A stretch of 64,000 nucleotides of DNA from the NCBI RefSeq assembly GCF_021648885.1, contig NZ_JAKJHZ010000005.1, positions 806,001 to 870,000 of the forward strand. The letters are read 5' to 3'. Below the pieces are notes generated by a model. That model searched no databases. It was not told the DNA's origin and saw only the letters and a list, made by a program, of their open reading frames with translations. The position numbers were made by a program, and so were the translations under genes. The DNA comes from Nocardioides potassii. GTDB lineage: Bacteria > Actinomycetota > Actinomycetes > Propionibacteriales > Nocardioidaceae. Shown here one piece after another: positions 40,550-50,021 of the stretch. Position 1 is the stretch's first letter, and each line of letters opens with the position of its first letter.

Positions 40550-40579
40550 TTGCAGCCGTCGTCGCGACGTGACTAGATT
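40550..40579 (+). promoter_or_regulatory. mihF promoter
   Basis: -35 TTGCAG (40550-40555), an 18-bp spacer and -10 TAGATT (40574-40579). It lies in the 93-bp gap between the lipoprotein and mihF, giving a leader of about 35 nt with AGAAGGA before the GTG. This is a conventional leadered promoter, unlike most others in the window. Confidence 0.6.
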
Positions 40580-40619
40580 GACCCGCACCCGATTCTCCCG
40601 CACCAGAAGGACCTTCTTC

Positions 40620-40943
40620 GTGGCCTTGCCCCCACTGACGCCCGAGCAGCGCCAGGCAGCCCTCGACAAGGCTGCGGCCTCCCGACGCGAGCGGGCCGAG
40701 GTCAAGAACCGCCTGAAGAACTCCGGGGGCTCGATCCTCGACGTGCTGGAGGAGGGGCGGACCAACGAGGTCATCGGCAAGATGCGCGTGGTCGAGCTGC
40801 TCCAGTCGGTGCCCGGCCTCGGTCGGGTCCGCGCCCGTCAGGTCATGCAGCGCCTCGGCATCGCCGAGAGCCGTCGCGTGCGCGGTCTCGGCGTGAAGCA
40901 GGTCGCCGCGCTCGAGCGCGAGTTCGGCCCCGACGCGCAGTGA
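40620..40943 (+). CDS. mihF: Integration host factor, actinobacterial type (mIHF)
   Basis: 107 residues. Nucleoid-associated DNA-binding protein. [20 protein letters not shown], then [20 protein letters not shown] (helix-two-turn-helix) and [18 protein letters not shown] are diagnostic. The frame is open 17 codons upstream, but GTG 40620 matches the family start and has AGAAGGA 8-14 nt upstream. It is coupled to gmk (GTGA), as in Mycobacterium Rv1388-Rv1389. Confidence 0.95.
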   Translation: MALPPLTPEQRQAALDKAAASRRERAEVKNRLKNSGGSILDVLEEGRTNEVIGKMRVVELLQSVPGLGRVRARQVMQRLGIAESRRVRGLGVKQVAALEREFGPDAQ

Positions 40944-41536
40944 TCGAGGGAGCACCTGCCGGCAACCCGAACCGGCGCTCGCGCCTGATCGTGCTCGCCG
41001 GCCCGACCGCGGTCGGCAAGGGCACCGTCGCGGCCGACGTACGCCGTACGCACCCCGAGGTCTGGCTGTCCGTGTCGGCGACGACGCGCCAGCCTCGACC
41101 CGGCGAGGAGAACGGCATCCACTACTGGTTCGTCTCCGATGAGGAGTTCGACGCGATGATCGAGCGGGGCGACCTGCTCGAGTGGGCGGTCGTCCACAAG
41201 GCCGCGCGCTACGGCACGCCGCGGGGGCCGGTCGAGCTCGCGCTGGCGTCGGGCCACCCGGCGATGCTCGAGATCGACCTCCAGGGCGCGCGGCAGGTGC
41301 GCGAGACCATGCCCGAGGCGCTGTTCGTCTTCCTCAAGCCGCCGTCGTGGGAGGAGCTCGTACGACGTCTCGTCGGGCGCGGCACCGAGAGCGAGGCCGA
41401 GCGGGAGCGCCGGCTCGAGACGGCGCGCGCCGAGCTCGCCGCGGAGAGCGAGTTCGACGTGACCATCGTCAACCACGAAGTTCACGCTGCAGCCGAGCAG
41501 TTGGTAGCCTTGATGGTTGGATCCGATTCCTCCTAG
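40940..41536 (+). CDS. gmk: Guanylate kinase
   Basis: 198 residues. Phosphorylates GMP to GDP. P-loop variant [17 protein letters not shown] (about 18-34, standard GPSGVGKGT), the GMP-binding segment [20 protein letters not shown] and [10 protein letters not shown]. The GTG start overlaps the mihF stop. Confidence 0.96.
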   Translation: MIEGAPAGNPNRRSRLIVLAGPTAVGKGTVAADVRRTHPEVWLSVSATTRQPRPGEENGIHYWFVSDEEFDAMIERGDLLEWAVVHKAARYGTPRGPVELALASGHPAMLEIDLQGARQVRETMPEALFVFLKPPSWEELVRRLVGRGTESEAERERRLETARAELAAESEFDVTIVNHEVHAAAEQLVALMVGSDSS

Positions 41537-41559
41537 CTGCATTGCGAGGCACCATCACC

Positions 41560-41871
41560 GTGGCTTCTCCCACCATCGCCGCCGAGGGCGTCACCAACCC
41601 CTCGATCGACGACCTGCTCGACAAGACCGACAGCAAGTACAAGCTGGTGCTCTACAGCGCCCAGCGTGCGCGCCAGATCAACGCCTACTACTCCCAGCTC
41701 GGTGAGGGCCTCCTGGAGTACGTCGGCCCGCTCGTCGACACCCACGTCCAGGAGAAGCCGCTGTCGATCGCGCTCCGCGAGATCAACGACGACCTCCTGA
41801 CCTGCGAGGACATCGACCCCGCCGCCGAGGCCGCTGCCGCCGAGGCTGCTGCGGGCGACGCCACGGAGTGA
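41560..41871 (+). CDS. rpoZ: RNA polymerase omega subunit
   Basis: 103 residues. Helps assemble and stabilise RNA polymerase. [20 protein letters not shown] and [20 protein letters not shown] are the actinobacterial omega core, and the C-terminus is Ala/Glu-rich. GTG 41560 is chosen to match the family start [10 protein letters not shown]; the ribosome binding site is weak (GCGAGG). Confidence 0.95.
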   Translation: MASPTIAAEGVTNPSIDDLLDKTDSKYKLVLYSAQRARQINAYYSQLGEGLLEYVGPLVDTHVQEKPLSIALREINDDLLTCEDIDPAAEAAAAEAAAGDATE

Positions 41872-41884
41872 TGCGAGCCCCTCG

Positions 41885-43102
41885 ATGACCGTCAGGGTCG
41901 TGCTCGGTGTCTCGGGCGGCATCGCGGCCTACAAGGCCTGCGAGCTGCTGCGCCGGTTCACCGAGTCCGGCCACGACGTCACCGTGGTGCCGACGGCCGC
42001 CGCGCTGGAGTTCGTCGGCGCCCCCACGTGGGCCGCGCTGTCCGGCAAGCCCGTCTCCTCCGAGGTGTGGCACGACGTCCACGCCGTGCCCCACGTGCAG
42101 ATCGGCCAGCACGCCGACGTCGTCGTGGTCGCTCCCGCGACCGCCGACATGCTCGCGAAGGCCGCCCACGGGCTCGCCGACGACCTGCTGACCAACACGC
42201 TCCTCACGGCCCGCTGCCCGGTCGTCTTCGCGCCGGCGATGCACACCGAGATGTGGGAGCACCCGGCCACCCAGGCCAACGTCGCCACCCTGCGCCAGCG
42301 CGGCGCCGTCGTGATCGAGCCCGCCGAGGGCCGCCTCACCGGCGCCGACACCGGCAAGGGCCGGCTGCCCGACCCGGCCGAGATCTTCGAGCTCGTGCGC
42401 GGCGTGCTCGACCGCGGCGCCGACGCCTCGCTCGACCTCGCCGGGAGGTCCGTCGTCGTGTCCGCCGGTGGCACGCGCGAATACCTCGACCCGGTGCGGT
42501 TCATCGGCAACCGCTCCTCGGGCCTCCAGGGCTACGCGCTCGCCCGGGCCGCCGCCTCGCGGGGGGCACGCGTCACGCTGGTCAGCGCCAACGTGTCACT
42601 GCCCGACCCCGCCGGCGTGGGCGTCGTACGGGTCGAGACGACTGCTCAGCTGCGCGACGCCGTGGTGTCCGCCGCGGCGGGCGCCGACGCCGTGGTGATG
42701 GCGGCTGCCCCCGCCGACTTCCGGCCCACCGCCGTCAGCGAGGCCAAGATCAAGAAGGCCGACGACGGGTCGGCGCCGGCGATCGAGCTCGAGCAGAACC
42801 CCGACATCCTCGCCGAGATCTCGCACCACCGCGCCCGGCCCGGCGCGGTCGTCGTCGGCTTCGCCGCGGAGACCGGCGACGCCACCGGCTCGGTGCTCGA
42901 CCTGGGCCGCGCCAAGCTCGCCCGCAAGGGCTGCGACCTGCTCGTGGTGAACGACGTGAGCGGGGGAGCGGTGTTCGGGAGCAGCGACAACGAGGCCGTC
43001 GTCCTGGCTGCCGACGGCGCCTCCGTGGAGGTGCCCCGAGGCAGCAAGACGGCCCTCGCGCACGTCATCTGGGACGAGGTCTCCCGGCGATTCGCCGACT
43101 GA
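41885..43102 (+). CDS. coaBC: Bifunctional phosphopantothenoylcysteine decarboxylase/synthetase
   Basis: 405 residues. Two steps of coenzyme A synthesis. The CoaC flavoprotein half (about 1-185): VSGGIAAYKACELLR, the catalytic-histidine region WHDVHAVPHVQIG and VVAPATADMLAK. The CoaB half: VVVSAGGTREYLDPVRFIGN followed by RSSGLQGYALA and the lysine-rich AKIKKADDGSAP. It follows rpoZ by 13 bp, the usual actinobacterial gmk-rpoZ-coaBC order. Confidence 0.96.
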   Translation: MTVRVVLGVSGGIAAYKACELLRRFTESGHDVTVVPTAAALEFVGAPTWAALSGKPVSSEVWHDVHAVPHVQIGQHADVVVVAPATADMLAKAAHGLADDLLTNTLLTARCPVVFAPAMHTEMWEHPATQANVATLRQRGAVVIEPAEGRLTGADTGKGRLPDPAEIFELVRGVLDRGADASLDLAGRSVVVSAGGTREYLDPVRFIGNRSSGLQGYALARAAASRGARVTLVSANVSLPDPAGVGVVRVETTAQLRDAVVSAAAGADAVVMAAAPADFRPTAVSEAKIKKADDGSAPAIELEQNPDILAEISHHRARPGAVVVGFAAETGDATGSVLDLGRAKLARKGCDLLVVNDVSGGAVFGSSDNEAVVLAADGASVEVPRGSKTALAHVIWDEVSRRFAD

Positions 43103-43131
43103 GACATGCATCCCGGATGCTGGGCAGCAGG

Positions 43132-43184
43132 TACGTTTCCATCTACTTCCCACTCGATAGACCCACTCAAGAATTGAGAGCAAC
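43132..43184 (+). promoter_or_regulatory. metK promoter and short leader with inverted repeat
   Basis: TACGTT (43132-43137) is a possible -10. The leader is AT-rich for this genome and carries CTCAA (43166-43170)-GAA-TTGAG (43174-43178), with the GAGAG ribosome binding site partly in the right arm. Upstream, GCATCC/GGATGC makes a small hairpin just after coaBC. No known SAM riboswitch class is recognisable. Confidence 0.4.
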
Positions 43185-44387
43185 GTGGCAGGACGCCTCT
43201 TCACCTCGGAGTCAGTGACCGAGGGACACCCGGACAAGATCGCCGACCGGATCAGCGACTCGGTGCTCGACCACCTGATGAGCGAGGACGGCGACCGCGC
43301 CAACCTGCGCGTGGCGGTGGAGACGCTGCTCACCACGGGTCTGGTGGTCGTCGCCGGCGAGGTGCGCACCACGGCGTACGCCCCCGTCGCCGACATCGTC
43401 CGCAAGGCGATCCTCGACATCGGCTACGACTCCTCGGAGAAGGGTTTCGACGGCGCGTCCTGCGGCGTCCAGGTCGCCATCGGCGCCCAGTCGAGCGACA
43501 TCGCTGCGGGCGTCGACGCCGGCCACGAGTCGCGCGTCGGGTCGTCCGAGGACGAGCTGGACAAGCGCGGCGCCGGCGACCAGGGGCTGATGTTCGGCTA
43601 CGCCTGCGACGACACCCCCGAGCTCATGCCGCTGCCGATCACGATCGCCCAGCGCCTCGCCCAGCGCCTCACCGAGGTCCGCAAGGACGGCACGCTCGCC
43701 TACCTGCGACCCGACGGCAAGACCCAGGTCACCATCGAGTACGACGAGGACGACCGCCCGGTGCGGATCGACACCGTCGTCCTCTCGACCCAGCACGACG
43801 CCGACGTCGACCACGCCACGCTCGAGGCCGACATCAAGCAGCACGTCATCGACCCGGTGCTCGCGACCTTCGAGCTGCCGTCCGACGGCTACCGGATGCT
43901 GGTCAACCCGACCGGCACGTTCGTGATCGGTGGCCCGATGGGCGACGCCGGCCTCACCGGCCGCAAGATCATCGTCGACACCTACGGCGGCATGGCCCGC
44001 CACGGCGGTGGCGCCTTCTCGGGCAAGGACCCCTCGAAGGTCGACCGCTCGGCCGCCTACGCGATGCGCTGGGTCGCCAAGAACGTCGTCGCCGCGGGCC
44101 TCGCGCGCCGCTGCGAGGCGCAGGTCGCCTACGCCATCGGCAAGGCCGCCCCGGTCGGCGTCTTCATCGAGACGTTCGGCACCGGTGTCGTCCCCGACGA
44201 GAAGATCCAGGACGCCGTGCTCGAGGTCTTCGACCTCCGTCCGGCCGCGATCATCCGCGACCTCGACCTGCTCCGCCCGATCTACGCCCTCACCTCGGCC
44301 TACGGCCACTTCGGGCGCGAGCTCCCGGAGTTCACGTGGGAGACGACCGACCGCGCGGACAAGCTGAAGGCTGCCGCCGGCATCTGA
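43185..44387 (+). CDS. metK: S-adenosylmethionine synthetase
   Basis: 400 residues. Makes SAM from methionine and ATP. Signature [15 protein letters not shown] near the N-terminus, [12 protein letters not shown] for ATP, and the glycine-rich P-loop [20 protein letters not shown]. Full length. GTG start with GAGAG a few nt upstream. It is functionally linked to metH at the right edge through the methionine cycle. Confidence 0.97.
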   Translation: MAGRLFTSESVTEGHPDKIADRISDSVLDHLMSEDGDRANLRVAVETLLTTGLVVVAGEVRTTAYAPVADIVRKAILDIGYDSSEKGFDGASCGVQVAIGAQSSDIAAGVDAGHESRVGSSEDELDKRGAGDQGLMFGYACDDTPELMPLPITIAQRLAQRLTEVRKDGTLAYLRPDGKTQVTIEYDEDDRPVRIDTVVLSTQHDADVDHATLEADIKQHVIDPVLATFELPSDGYRMLVNPTGTFVIGGPMGDAGLTGRKIIVDTYGGMARHGGGAFSGKDPSKVDRSAAYAMRWVAKNVVAAGLARRCEAQVAYAIGKAAPVGVFIETFGTGVVPDEKIQDAVLEVFDLRPAAIIRDLDLLRPIYALTSAYGHFGRELPEFTWETTDRADKLKAAAGI

Positions 44388-44388
44388 T

Positions 44389-44484
44389 CCGCTGGTGGGG
44401 GAGTCACCGCTTGAGCGGTGAGTCCTGCGCTGGTCGGCCGTTGCAACGCCCCAACAGCGCAAGGCTCCCCCACCTGGCCAGCGG
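44389..44484 (+). ncRNA. Branched structured element between metK and priA (candidate RNA or complex terminator)
   Basis: An outer stem pairs CCGCTGG (44389-44395) with CCAGCGG (44478-44484), continuing as TGGGGGAG (44396-44403) with CTCCCCCA (44465-44472). Inside are two hairpins: TCACCGC (44404-44410)/GCGGTGA (44415-44421), and TGCGCTG (44426-44432)/CAGCGCA (44455-44461), the latter capped by CGTTGCAACG (44439-44448). It starts just after the metK stop. It has no tRNA features and matches no riboswitch I recognise. Confidence 0.5.
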
Positions 44485-44515
44485 CGCGCGAAGGGTGTCC
44501 GCGTCCGCTGATTGA

Positions 44516-46561
44516 ATGCAGCCCATGACCGCAGACGAGGCCCCGGGAGCAGACATGCTCCCGGGGCTTCGTGCTGCCGTGGACGACGCCAGGGCCAAGG
44601 CCGCGGCCACCCGGCTCCGCAAGGCCGCGTCGTGGGAGCCGGCCGCCGTCGACCCGGTGGCGCGGGTGCTGGTCGACATCGCGCTGGCCCACCTCGACCG
44701 CCCGTTCGACTACGCCGTGCCGACGGCGATGGCCGACACGGCCGTGCCTGGTGCCCGGGTGAAGGTGCGCTTCGCGGGCCAGGAGGTGCAGGGCTTCGTC
44801 GTCGAGCGGACCAGCCAGACCGACCACACCGGCACCCTCCAGCCGCTGCGCCGCGTGGTCAGTGCCGAGCCCGTCCTCGCGCCCGAGATCGCCGAGCTGA
44901 GCGCCACCCTGGCGACCAGGTACGCCGGCGCCCGGTCCGACGTGCTGCGGCTCGCCGTCCCGCCGCGCCACGCCACCGCCGAGAAGGCCTCGTCGGCGCC
45001 CGCGCCACCGCCGCCCGCGGTGACGTCCGGGTCGTGGACCGAGGTCGAGCACGCCGCTGCCTTCCTCCGGCGCCTCGCGGCCGGGGAGACGCCGCGGGCG
45101 GTGTGGACCGCCGCACCCGCCGACGACTGGCCGCGGATGGTCGCCGAGGCGGCGGCGACGTCGTACGGCGCAGGGCGCGGGGTGCTCGTCTGCGTGCCCG
45201 ACGGTCGCGACGTCGAGCGGGTCGGCGCGGCGCTCACCGCAGTGCTCGGCGAGGGTCACCACGTCTGCCTCACCGCCGAGGGCGGTCCCGCGAAGCGCTA
45301 CCGCGACTTCCTGGCAGTCGTGCGCGGCTCCAGGCGGGTCGTCGTCGGCACCCGTTCGGCCGCCTTCGCGCCGGTCCACGACCTCGGGTTGGTGGTGGTC
45401 TGGGACGACGGCGACGACCTCCACGCCGAGCCGCGCGCGCCCTATCCCCACACCCGTGAGGTGCTCCTCGCCCGCGCGGAGCAGCAGTCGACCGCCGTGC
45501 TGGTCGGGGGGTTCGCCCGCACGCCCGAGGCGCAGCAGCTGCTCGCGTCGGGGTGGGCGCACGAGCTCGCCGTGCCGCGCGACGTGCTGCGCGCCCGCGT
45601 GCGCGCCGTCGTCGTACCGGCCGAGGACCGTCAGGTCGGCACGCGCATCCCCCGGGCGGCGTACGACGCCATCCGCCGCGGGCTCGAGCTCGGACCGGTC
45701 CTCGTCCAGACGCCGCGCGCGGGCTATGCCGCCTCGCTCGCCTGCGACACGTGTCGCACCCCGGCGAGGTGCTCGGTGTGCACCGGCCCGCTGGCGGTGC
45801 CCGGACCCGCCGTGCCGCCACAGTGCCGGTGGTGCGGTCACGTCGAGCGCGCCTGGGCGTGCAGCACCTGTGGTGGTCGCGGCCTGCGCGCGCCCGTTCG
45901 CGGCGAGGCCCGTACGGCGGAGGAGCTCGGGCGGACGTTCGCAGGGACGACGGTGCGGAGCAGCTCGGGAGAGCGGGTGCTCGAGCGGGTCGGACCCGCG
46001 GCCGCCATCGTGGTGGCGACCGTCGGCGCCGAGCCCGTGGCCGACGAGGGCTACGCCGCGGTCGTCGTCCTCGACACGTGGCTCACGCTCGCCCGCGACG
46101 ACCTGCGGGCCGCCGAGGAGGCGCTGCGACGCTGGCTCAACGCGGCGGCGCTCGTCCGTCGCGGAGGTCACGTCGTGGCCGTGGGCGACCCCGCCCATCC
46201 TGCGCTGCAGGCGCTGGTGCGCTGGGACCCTGCCGGCTTCGCCCGGCGTGAGGTCGAGGAGCGCTCGCAGGCGCACCTGCCGCCCGCCGCCCGGATGGCC
46301 ACCGTCACCGGTGACCTCGGCGCGCTCGACGACGTGCTCCACCTGCTCGACCTGCCCGAGGGCGCGGAGGTGCTCGGGCCGGTGCCCCTCGACAGCCGGC
46401 CCCCGCGCGACGGGCACCGCGAGGAGGAGCACCGCGTGCTGCTGCGCGTCCCCCGGACGCACGGGGCCGAGCTGTCCATCGCACTCGGTGACCTGCAGCG
46501 GGTGCGATCGGCGCGCAAGCTCGACCCGGTCCGCATCCAGGTGGACCCCCTCACGATCTAG
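44516..46561 (+). CDS. priA: PriA-like primosomal protein N' without helicase motifs
   Basis: 681 residues. ARVLVDIALAHLDRPFDYAV opens the 3'BD DNA-binding domain. The cysteine-rich zinc region (CDTCRTPARCSVC, CRWCGH, CSTCGG, about 415-460) is intact. The helicase core is degenerate: no Walker A lysine, and the DEEH box reads VVVWDDGDD. This is usual for actinobacterial PriA, which probably cannot unwind DNA and acts in replication restart by other means. Possible starts are ATG 44516, 44525 and 44555; only the last has a good ribosome binding site (GGGAG 44545-44549), which lies in a perfect hairpin. Confidence 0.9.
   Translation: MQPMTADEAPGADMLPGLRAAVDDARAKAAATRLRKAASWEPAAVDPVARVLVDIALAHLDRPFDYAVPTAMADTAVPGARVKVRFAGQEVQGFVVERTSQTDHTGTLQPLRRVVSAEPVLAPEIAELSATLATRYAGARSDVLRLAVPPRHATAEKASSAPAPPPPAVTSGSWTEVEHAAAFLRRLAAGETPRAVWTAAPADDWPRMVAEAAATSYGAGRGVLVCVPDGRDVERVGAALTAVLGEGHHVCLTAEGGPAKRYRDFLAVVRGSRRVVVGTRSAAFAPVHDLGLVVVWDDGDDLHAEPRAPYPHTREVLLARAEQQSTAVLVGGFARTPEAQQLLASGWAHELAVPRDVLRARVRAVVVPAEDRQVGTRIPRAAYDAIRRGLELGPVLVQTPRAGYAASLACDTCRTPARCSVCTGPLAVPGPAVPPQCRWCGHVERAWACSTCGGRGLRAPVRGEARTAEELGRTFAGTTVRSSSGERVLERVGPAAAIVVATVGAEPVADEGYAAVVVLDTWLTLARDDLRAAEEALRRWLNAAALVRRGGHVVAVGDPAHPALQALVRWDPAGFARREVEERSQAHLPPAARMATVTGDLGALDDVLHLLDLPEGAEVLGPVPLDSRPPRDGHREEEHRVLLRVPRTHGAELSIALGDLQRVRSARKLDPVRIQVDPLTI
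44541..44566 (+). terminator. 10-bp perfect hairpin at the priA 5' end
   Basis: CCCCGGGAGC (44541-44550), loop AGACAT, GCTCCCGGGG (44557-44566). It looks like an intrinsic terminator, yet it lies inside the longest priA frame and holds both the ribosome binding site and start for ATG 44555. It may limit metK-to-priA read-through or control priA translation. Confidence 0.5.
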
Positions 46562-46566
46562 GTCCC

Positions 46567-46620
46567 TCCACGGGTCCGTCGCCCGCAGCGGGCCACCGTG
46601 CGAGGGCGTCGATCCGTGGA
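46567..46620 (+). terminator. Hairpin structure after priA
   Basis: TCCACGG (46567-46573) pairs with CCGTGGA (46614-46620), enclosing GCCCGC/GCGGGC (46581-46593). It begins 6 nt after the priA stop and ends before the def promoter (-10 TAGACT at 46637-46642). Confidence 0.45.
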
Positions 46621-46648
46621 CGAGGCTCGTCCTCCCTAGACTGGCGCC

Positions 46649-47194
46649 ATGGCAGTCCAGCCCATCCGGCTCTTCGGTGACCCCGTGCTCCGCCAGCGCG
46701 CGATCGAGGTCGACAGCTTCGACCGCGACCTGCGCCAGCTCGTCACCGACCTCACCGACACCATGCTGGCGGCGCCGGGCGCGGGCCTGGCGGCGCCCCA
46801 GATCGGTGTGGGCCTGCGGGTCTTCACCTGGAACGTCGAGGGGGAGCTCGGGCACCTGGTCAATCCCTCGCTCGAGCTGTCCGACGAGACCCAGGACGGC
46901 GCTGAAGGCTGCCTGTCGCTGCCGGAGCTCACCTACGACTGCCTGCGCGCGCTGCGCGTCGTCGCCACCGGTTTCGACATGCACGGCGAGCCCGTGCGGA
47001 TCGAGGCGTCGGAGTACCTCGCCCGTGCGATGCAGCACGAGACCGACCACCTCGACGGGATCCTCTTCATCGACAAGCTCGACACCGACGCGCGCAAGGC
47101 GGCGATGAAGGAGATCCGCGAGTCGGAGTGGTTCGGCCTCGAGCAGCCGACCGTGCGGATCAGCCCGCACGCGACCGGCGGTCTCGCCCGCTGA
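46649..47194 (+). CDS. def: Peptide deformylase
   Basis: 181 residues. Removes the formyl group from nascent proteins; metalloenzyme. All three motifs: [10 protein letters not shown] (about 44-53), EGCLSLPEL (metal cysteine) and [12 protein letters not shown] (metal histidines and catalytic glutamate). The C-terminal tail from about 165 is extended. -10 TAGACT lies exactly 6 nt before the ATG and no ribosome binding site is present, so probably leaderless. The stop overlaps the fmt start (TGATG), pairing formylation and deformylation. Confidence 0.97.
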   Translation: MAVQPIRLFGDPVLRQRAIEVDSFDRDLRQLVTDLTDTMLAAPGAGLAAPQIGVGLRVFTWNVEGELGHLVNPSLELSDETQDGAEGCLSLPELTYDCLRALRVVATGFDMHGEPVRIEASEYLARAMQHETDHLDGILFIDKLDTDARKAAMKEIRESEWFGLEQPTVRISPHATGGLAR

Positions 47195-48129
47195 TGCGCG
47201 TCGTCTTCGCCGGCACCCCCCAGGTCGCCCTGCCCGCGCTGGACGCCGTCGCCGCCAGCCGGCACGAGCTGGTCGGAGTCGTCACCCGTCCCGACGCCCC
47301 GAGCGGCCGCGGCCGGAAGCTGGTCGCCAGCCCGGTCGCCCAGCGGGCCGAGGAGCTCGGCGTACCCGTGCTCAAGCCCGAGCACCCGCGCGACCCCGAC
47401 TTCCAGGTCGCGTTGGCCGACCTCCGACCCGACGCGTGCCCAGTGGTGGCCTACGGCGCGCTCCTGCCGCAGTCGGCGCTCGACCTCGTGCCGCACGGCT
47501 GGATCAACCTGCACTTCTCCGTCCTCCCGTCGTGGCGCGGTGCGGCGCCCGTCCAGCACGCGCTGTGGGCGGGGGACGAGGTCACCGGGGCGACGACGTT
47601 TCGGATCGTCAAGGAGCTCGACGCCGGACCGGTGTTCGGCGTGATGACCGAGCGCGTCCGCCCCGACGACACCGCCGGTGACCTGCTGGCGCGGCTCGCG
47701 GAGGGTGGCGCCGGGCTGCTGGTGCAGACCCTGGACGGGATCGAGGACGGATCGCTCGACGCCCGCGAGCAGCAGGAGGAGGGCGTCTCGTTCGCGCCGA
47801 AGATCCTCGTCGACGACGCCCGCATCGACTGGGGGCACCCCGCTGTCGGCATCGACCGGCAGGTCCGTGCGTGCACCCCGGGCCCCGGTGCCTGGAGCAC
47901 GTTCGGAGGCGAGCGGATCAAGGTCGGACCCGTCCGGGTCGTCGACCGCGAGGCGATCCCACCCGGCGTCCTCGAGGTCACCAAGAACGCCGTCCTCGTC
48001 GGGACCGCGACCGCGCCCGTCCGGCTCGGCGAGGTCAAGCCGTTCGGCAAGAAGCAGATGGCCGCCGCCGACTGGGCCCGCGGCGTACGTCTCGAGTCCG
48101 GCGCGCGCCTGGGCGAGGACGTCTCGTGA
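47194..48129 (+). CDS. fmt: Methionyl-tRNA formyltransferase
   Basis: 311 residues. Formylates initiator Met-tRNA with 10-formyl-THF. [19 protein letters not shown] is the family start, and the active-site signature is [19 protein letters not shown] (about 108-126) with the aspartate in ELDAGPVF. The C-terminal tRNA-binding domain begins near 208. It overlaps def by 1 nt and the next gene by GTGA. Confidence 0.97.
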   Translation: MRVVFAGTPQVALPALDAVAASRHELVGVVTRPDAPSGRGRKLVASPVAQRAEELGVPVLKPEHPRDPDFQVALADLRPDACPVVAYGALLPQSALDLVPHGWINLHFSVLPSWRGAAPVQHALWAGDEVTGATTFRIVKELDAGPVFGVMTERVRPDDTAGDLLARLAEGGAGLLVQTLDGIEDGSLDAREQQEEGVSFAPKILVDDARIDWGHPAVGIDRQVRACTPGPGAWSTFGGERIKVGPVRVVDREAIPPGVLEVTKNAVLVGTATAPVRLGEVKPFGKKQMAAADWARGVRLESGARLGEDVS

Positions 48130-48551
48130 GCTCACCGGCCGACCGTGCGGCCCGCCCCGAGGACATCGACGAGATCTGTGCGTCGTTGCCCGAGACCGAG
48201 CTCGGCACCTCGTGGGGCGACCGGCCGACGTGGAAGGTGCCGCGCGGCGCGAAGGGCAAGGGCTTCGTCCTCTACCGCGCGCCCGACAGGACGGCCGTCG
48301 ACCCGGACACGGGGGAGATGTGGGACGACCTGGTCGTCATCCAGACGCCGACCGAGGTCGAGAAGGAGGCGCTCGTCGCGGACGGGTCGACGCCGTTCTT
48401 CACGATCGACCACTTCCGTGGCTACGCGGCCGTCCTCGTCCGGCAGTCGCGGCTCGGTGAGATCAGTCGGCAGGAGCTCGTCGAGGTCATCACCGACGCC
48501 TGGGCCGCCAAGGCGCCGAAGAAGCTGATGCGGGAGCACCTCGGTGAGTGA
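48126..48551 (+). CDS. MmcQ/YjbR family DNA-binding-fold protein
   Basis: 141 residues. [20 protein letters not shown] and [18 protein letters not shown], then [17 protein letters not shown], are typical of MmcQ/YjbR proteins, which have a double-wing DNA-binding-like fold but no proven function. It overlaps fmt (GTGA) and rsmB by 8 bp, so it is part of the def-fmt-rsmB translation-quality unit. Confidence 0.87.
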   Translation: MSSPADRAARPEDIDEICASLPETELGTSWGDRPTWKVPRGAKGKGFVLYRAPDRTAVDPDTGEMWDDLVVIQTPTEVEKEALVADGSTPFFTIDHFRGYAAVLVRQSRLGEISRQELVEVITDAWAAKAPKKLMREHLGE

Positions 48552-49872
48552 TCGCCGCCCCGCGGCTGACCGCCCCCGGCGGGCGGCGCTCGACGTCCTG
48601 ACCGCGGTGCGGGCCGACCAGGCCTACGCCAACCTCGTGCTGCCGCAGGTGCTCCGCAAGCACGGCCTGGCGGGCCGGGACGCGGCGCTGGCGACCGAGC
48701 TGGCGTCCGGCGCGATCCGGATGCGGGGGCTCTACGACCCGGTGATCGACGCGTGCCTGACCAGGCCGCGGCTGCAGGAGCAGGTGCGCGACGTGCTGCG
48801 GCTCGGGGTGCACCAGCTGCTGTCGATGCGGGTGCCCGACCACGCCGCGATCTCCACGAGCGTGGACCTCGTCAAGGCGAGCGTCGGGCGGGGGCCTTCG
48901 GGCCTGGTCAACGCCGTGCTGCGCAAGGTCAGCACGCGCTCGTACGACGACTGGGTCGACGAGGTCGCGCCGGACGCGAAGCGCGACCGGCACGGTCATC
49001 TGGCAGTGGCGCGCTCGCACCCGCGCTGGGTGGTCGACGCACTGGCCGAGGCGCTCGCGGCCGAAGGCGCGTCCGACGAGCTCGACGCGCTGCTCACCGC
49101 CGACAACGCCCCGCCGCGGGTCACACTGGCCGCCCGCCCGGGGCTCGCCGACGTCACCGAGCTGGAGGCCGTCGGTGGCACCCGCACCACCCGGTCGCCG
49201 TACGGCGTCGTGCTCGAGCGCGGTGACCCCGGCAGCATCCCGGCCGTGGCGGAGGGGCGCGCGGGGGTGCAGGACGAGGGATCGCAGCTCGTCGCCCTCG
49301 CGATGGCCGATGCGGACCTCGACGGACGCGACGAGCAGTGGCTCGACCTCTGCGCCGGGCCCGGGGGCAAGGCCGCGCTGCTGGCCGCGATCGCGGCGCA
49401 GCGCGGTGCCCACCTGGTCGCCAACGAGCGGCAGCCGCACCGTGCGGAGCTCGTGTCCTCGGCGATGCGGGCGGTCCCCGACGGCACCGTCCACGTGCTC
49501 GCCGGCGACGGCACCCGACCGCCGTGGGTGCCCGGGACGTTCGACCGGGTCCTCGTGGACGCGCCCTGCTCCGGGCTCGGCGCCCTACGTCGCCGGCCCG
49601 AGTCACGCTGGCGTCGTGCACCCGGGGACGTGGACGTGCTCGTCGGGCTCCAGCAGGTGCTGCTCGACGTGGCCATCGACTCCGTGCGTCCGGGCGGCGT
49701 CGTGGTCTATGCGACGTGCTCGCCCGTGGTCGCCGAGACGACCGCCGTGGTGGCCGCGGTGCTGGGCCGCCGGGGCGACGCCGACGAGGTGGCCCGGTTC
49801 CAGCTGTGGCCGCACCGCGACGGCACCGACGCCATGTTCGCCGCCACGCTGCGTCGCCGACCGCTCGGATGA
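48544..49872 (+). CDS. rsmB: 16S rRNA (cytosine-967-C5)-methyltransferase RsmB
   Basis: 442 residues. An N-terminal NusB-like RNA-binding domain (about 10-140, RRAALDVLTAVRADQAYANL) is followed by a SAM methyltransferase with LDLCAGPGGKAALLAAIA, VLVDAPCSGLGALRRRPE and VVYATCSPVVAET; the two cysteines are the catalytic pair of m5C enzymes. The GTG start lies within the end of the MmcQ gene. It sits next to fmt as in most bacteria. Confidence 0.96.
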   Translation: MSDRRPAADRPRRAALDVLTAVRADQAYANLVLPQVLRKHGLAGRDAALATELASGAIRMRGLYDPVIDACLTRPRLQEQVRDVLRLGVHQLLSMRVPDHAAISTSVDLVKASVGRGPSGLVNAVLRKVSTRSYDDWVDEVAPDAKRDRHGHLAVARSHPRWVVDALAEALAAEGASDELDALLTADNAPPRVTLAARPGLADVTELEAVGGTRTTRSPYGVVLERGDPGSIPAVAEGRAGVQDEGSQLVALAMADADLDGRDEQWLDLCAGPGGKAALLAAIAAQRGAHLVANERQPHRAELVSSAMRAVPDGTVHVLAGDGTRPPWVPGTFDRVLVDAPCSGLGALRRRPESRWRRAPGDVDVLVGLQQVLLDVAIDSVRPGGVVVYATCSPVVAETTAVVAAVLGRRGDADEVARFQLWPHRDGTDAMFAATLRRRPLG

Positions 49873-50021
49873 GCCGGCACGCGAGCCACCCCGACAGGTG
49901 GGACCGAGCGGACTTCGCGGATTCACTTGCCGGACACCTGTTCACAAGGCTGCGGTAGCCGAGCATGATGTGATCAGCGCGGCGCATCGGGCGTCGCGTG
50001 ATTGGGGAAGCGGGACGACGG

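Noticed and set aside
43103-43184. SAM riboswitch before metK
   Set aside because: An 82-nt gap with two small hairpins does not match the SAM-I, II, IV or SMK architecture.
44389-44484. tRNA-like cloverleaf
   Set aside because: No T-loop TTC sequence, no 7-bp acceptor stem with the right spacing and no anticodon arm; arm lengths do not fit a tRNA.
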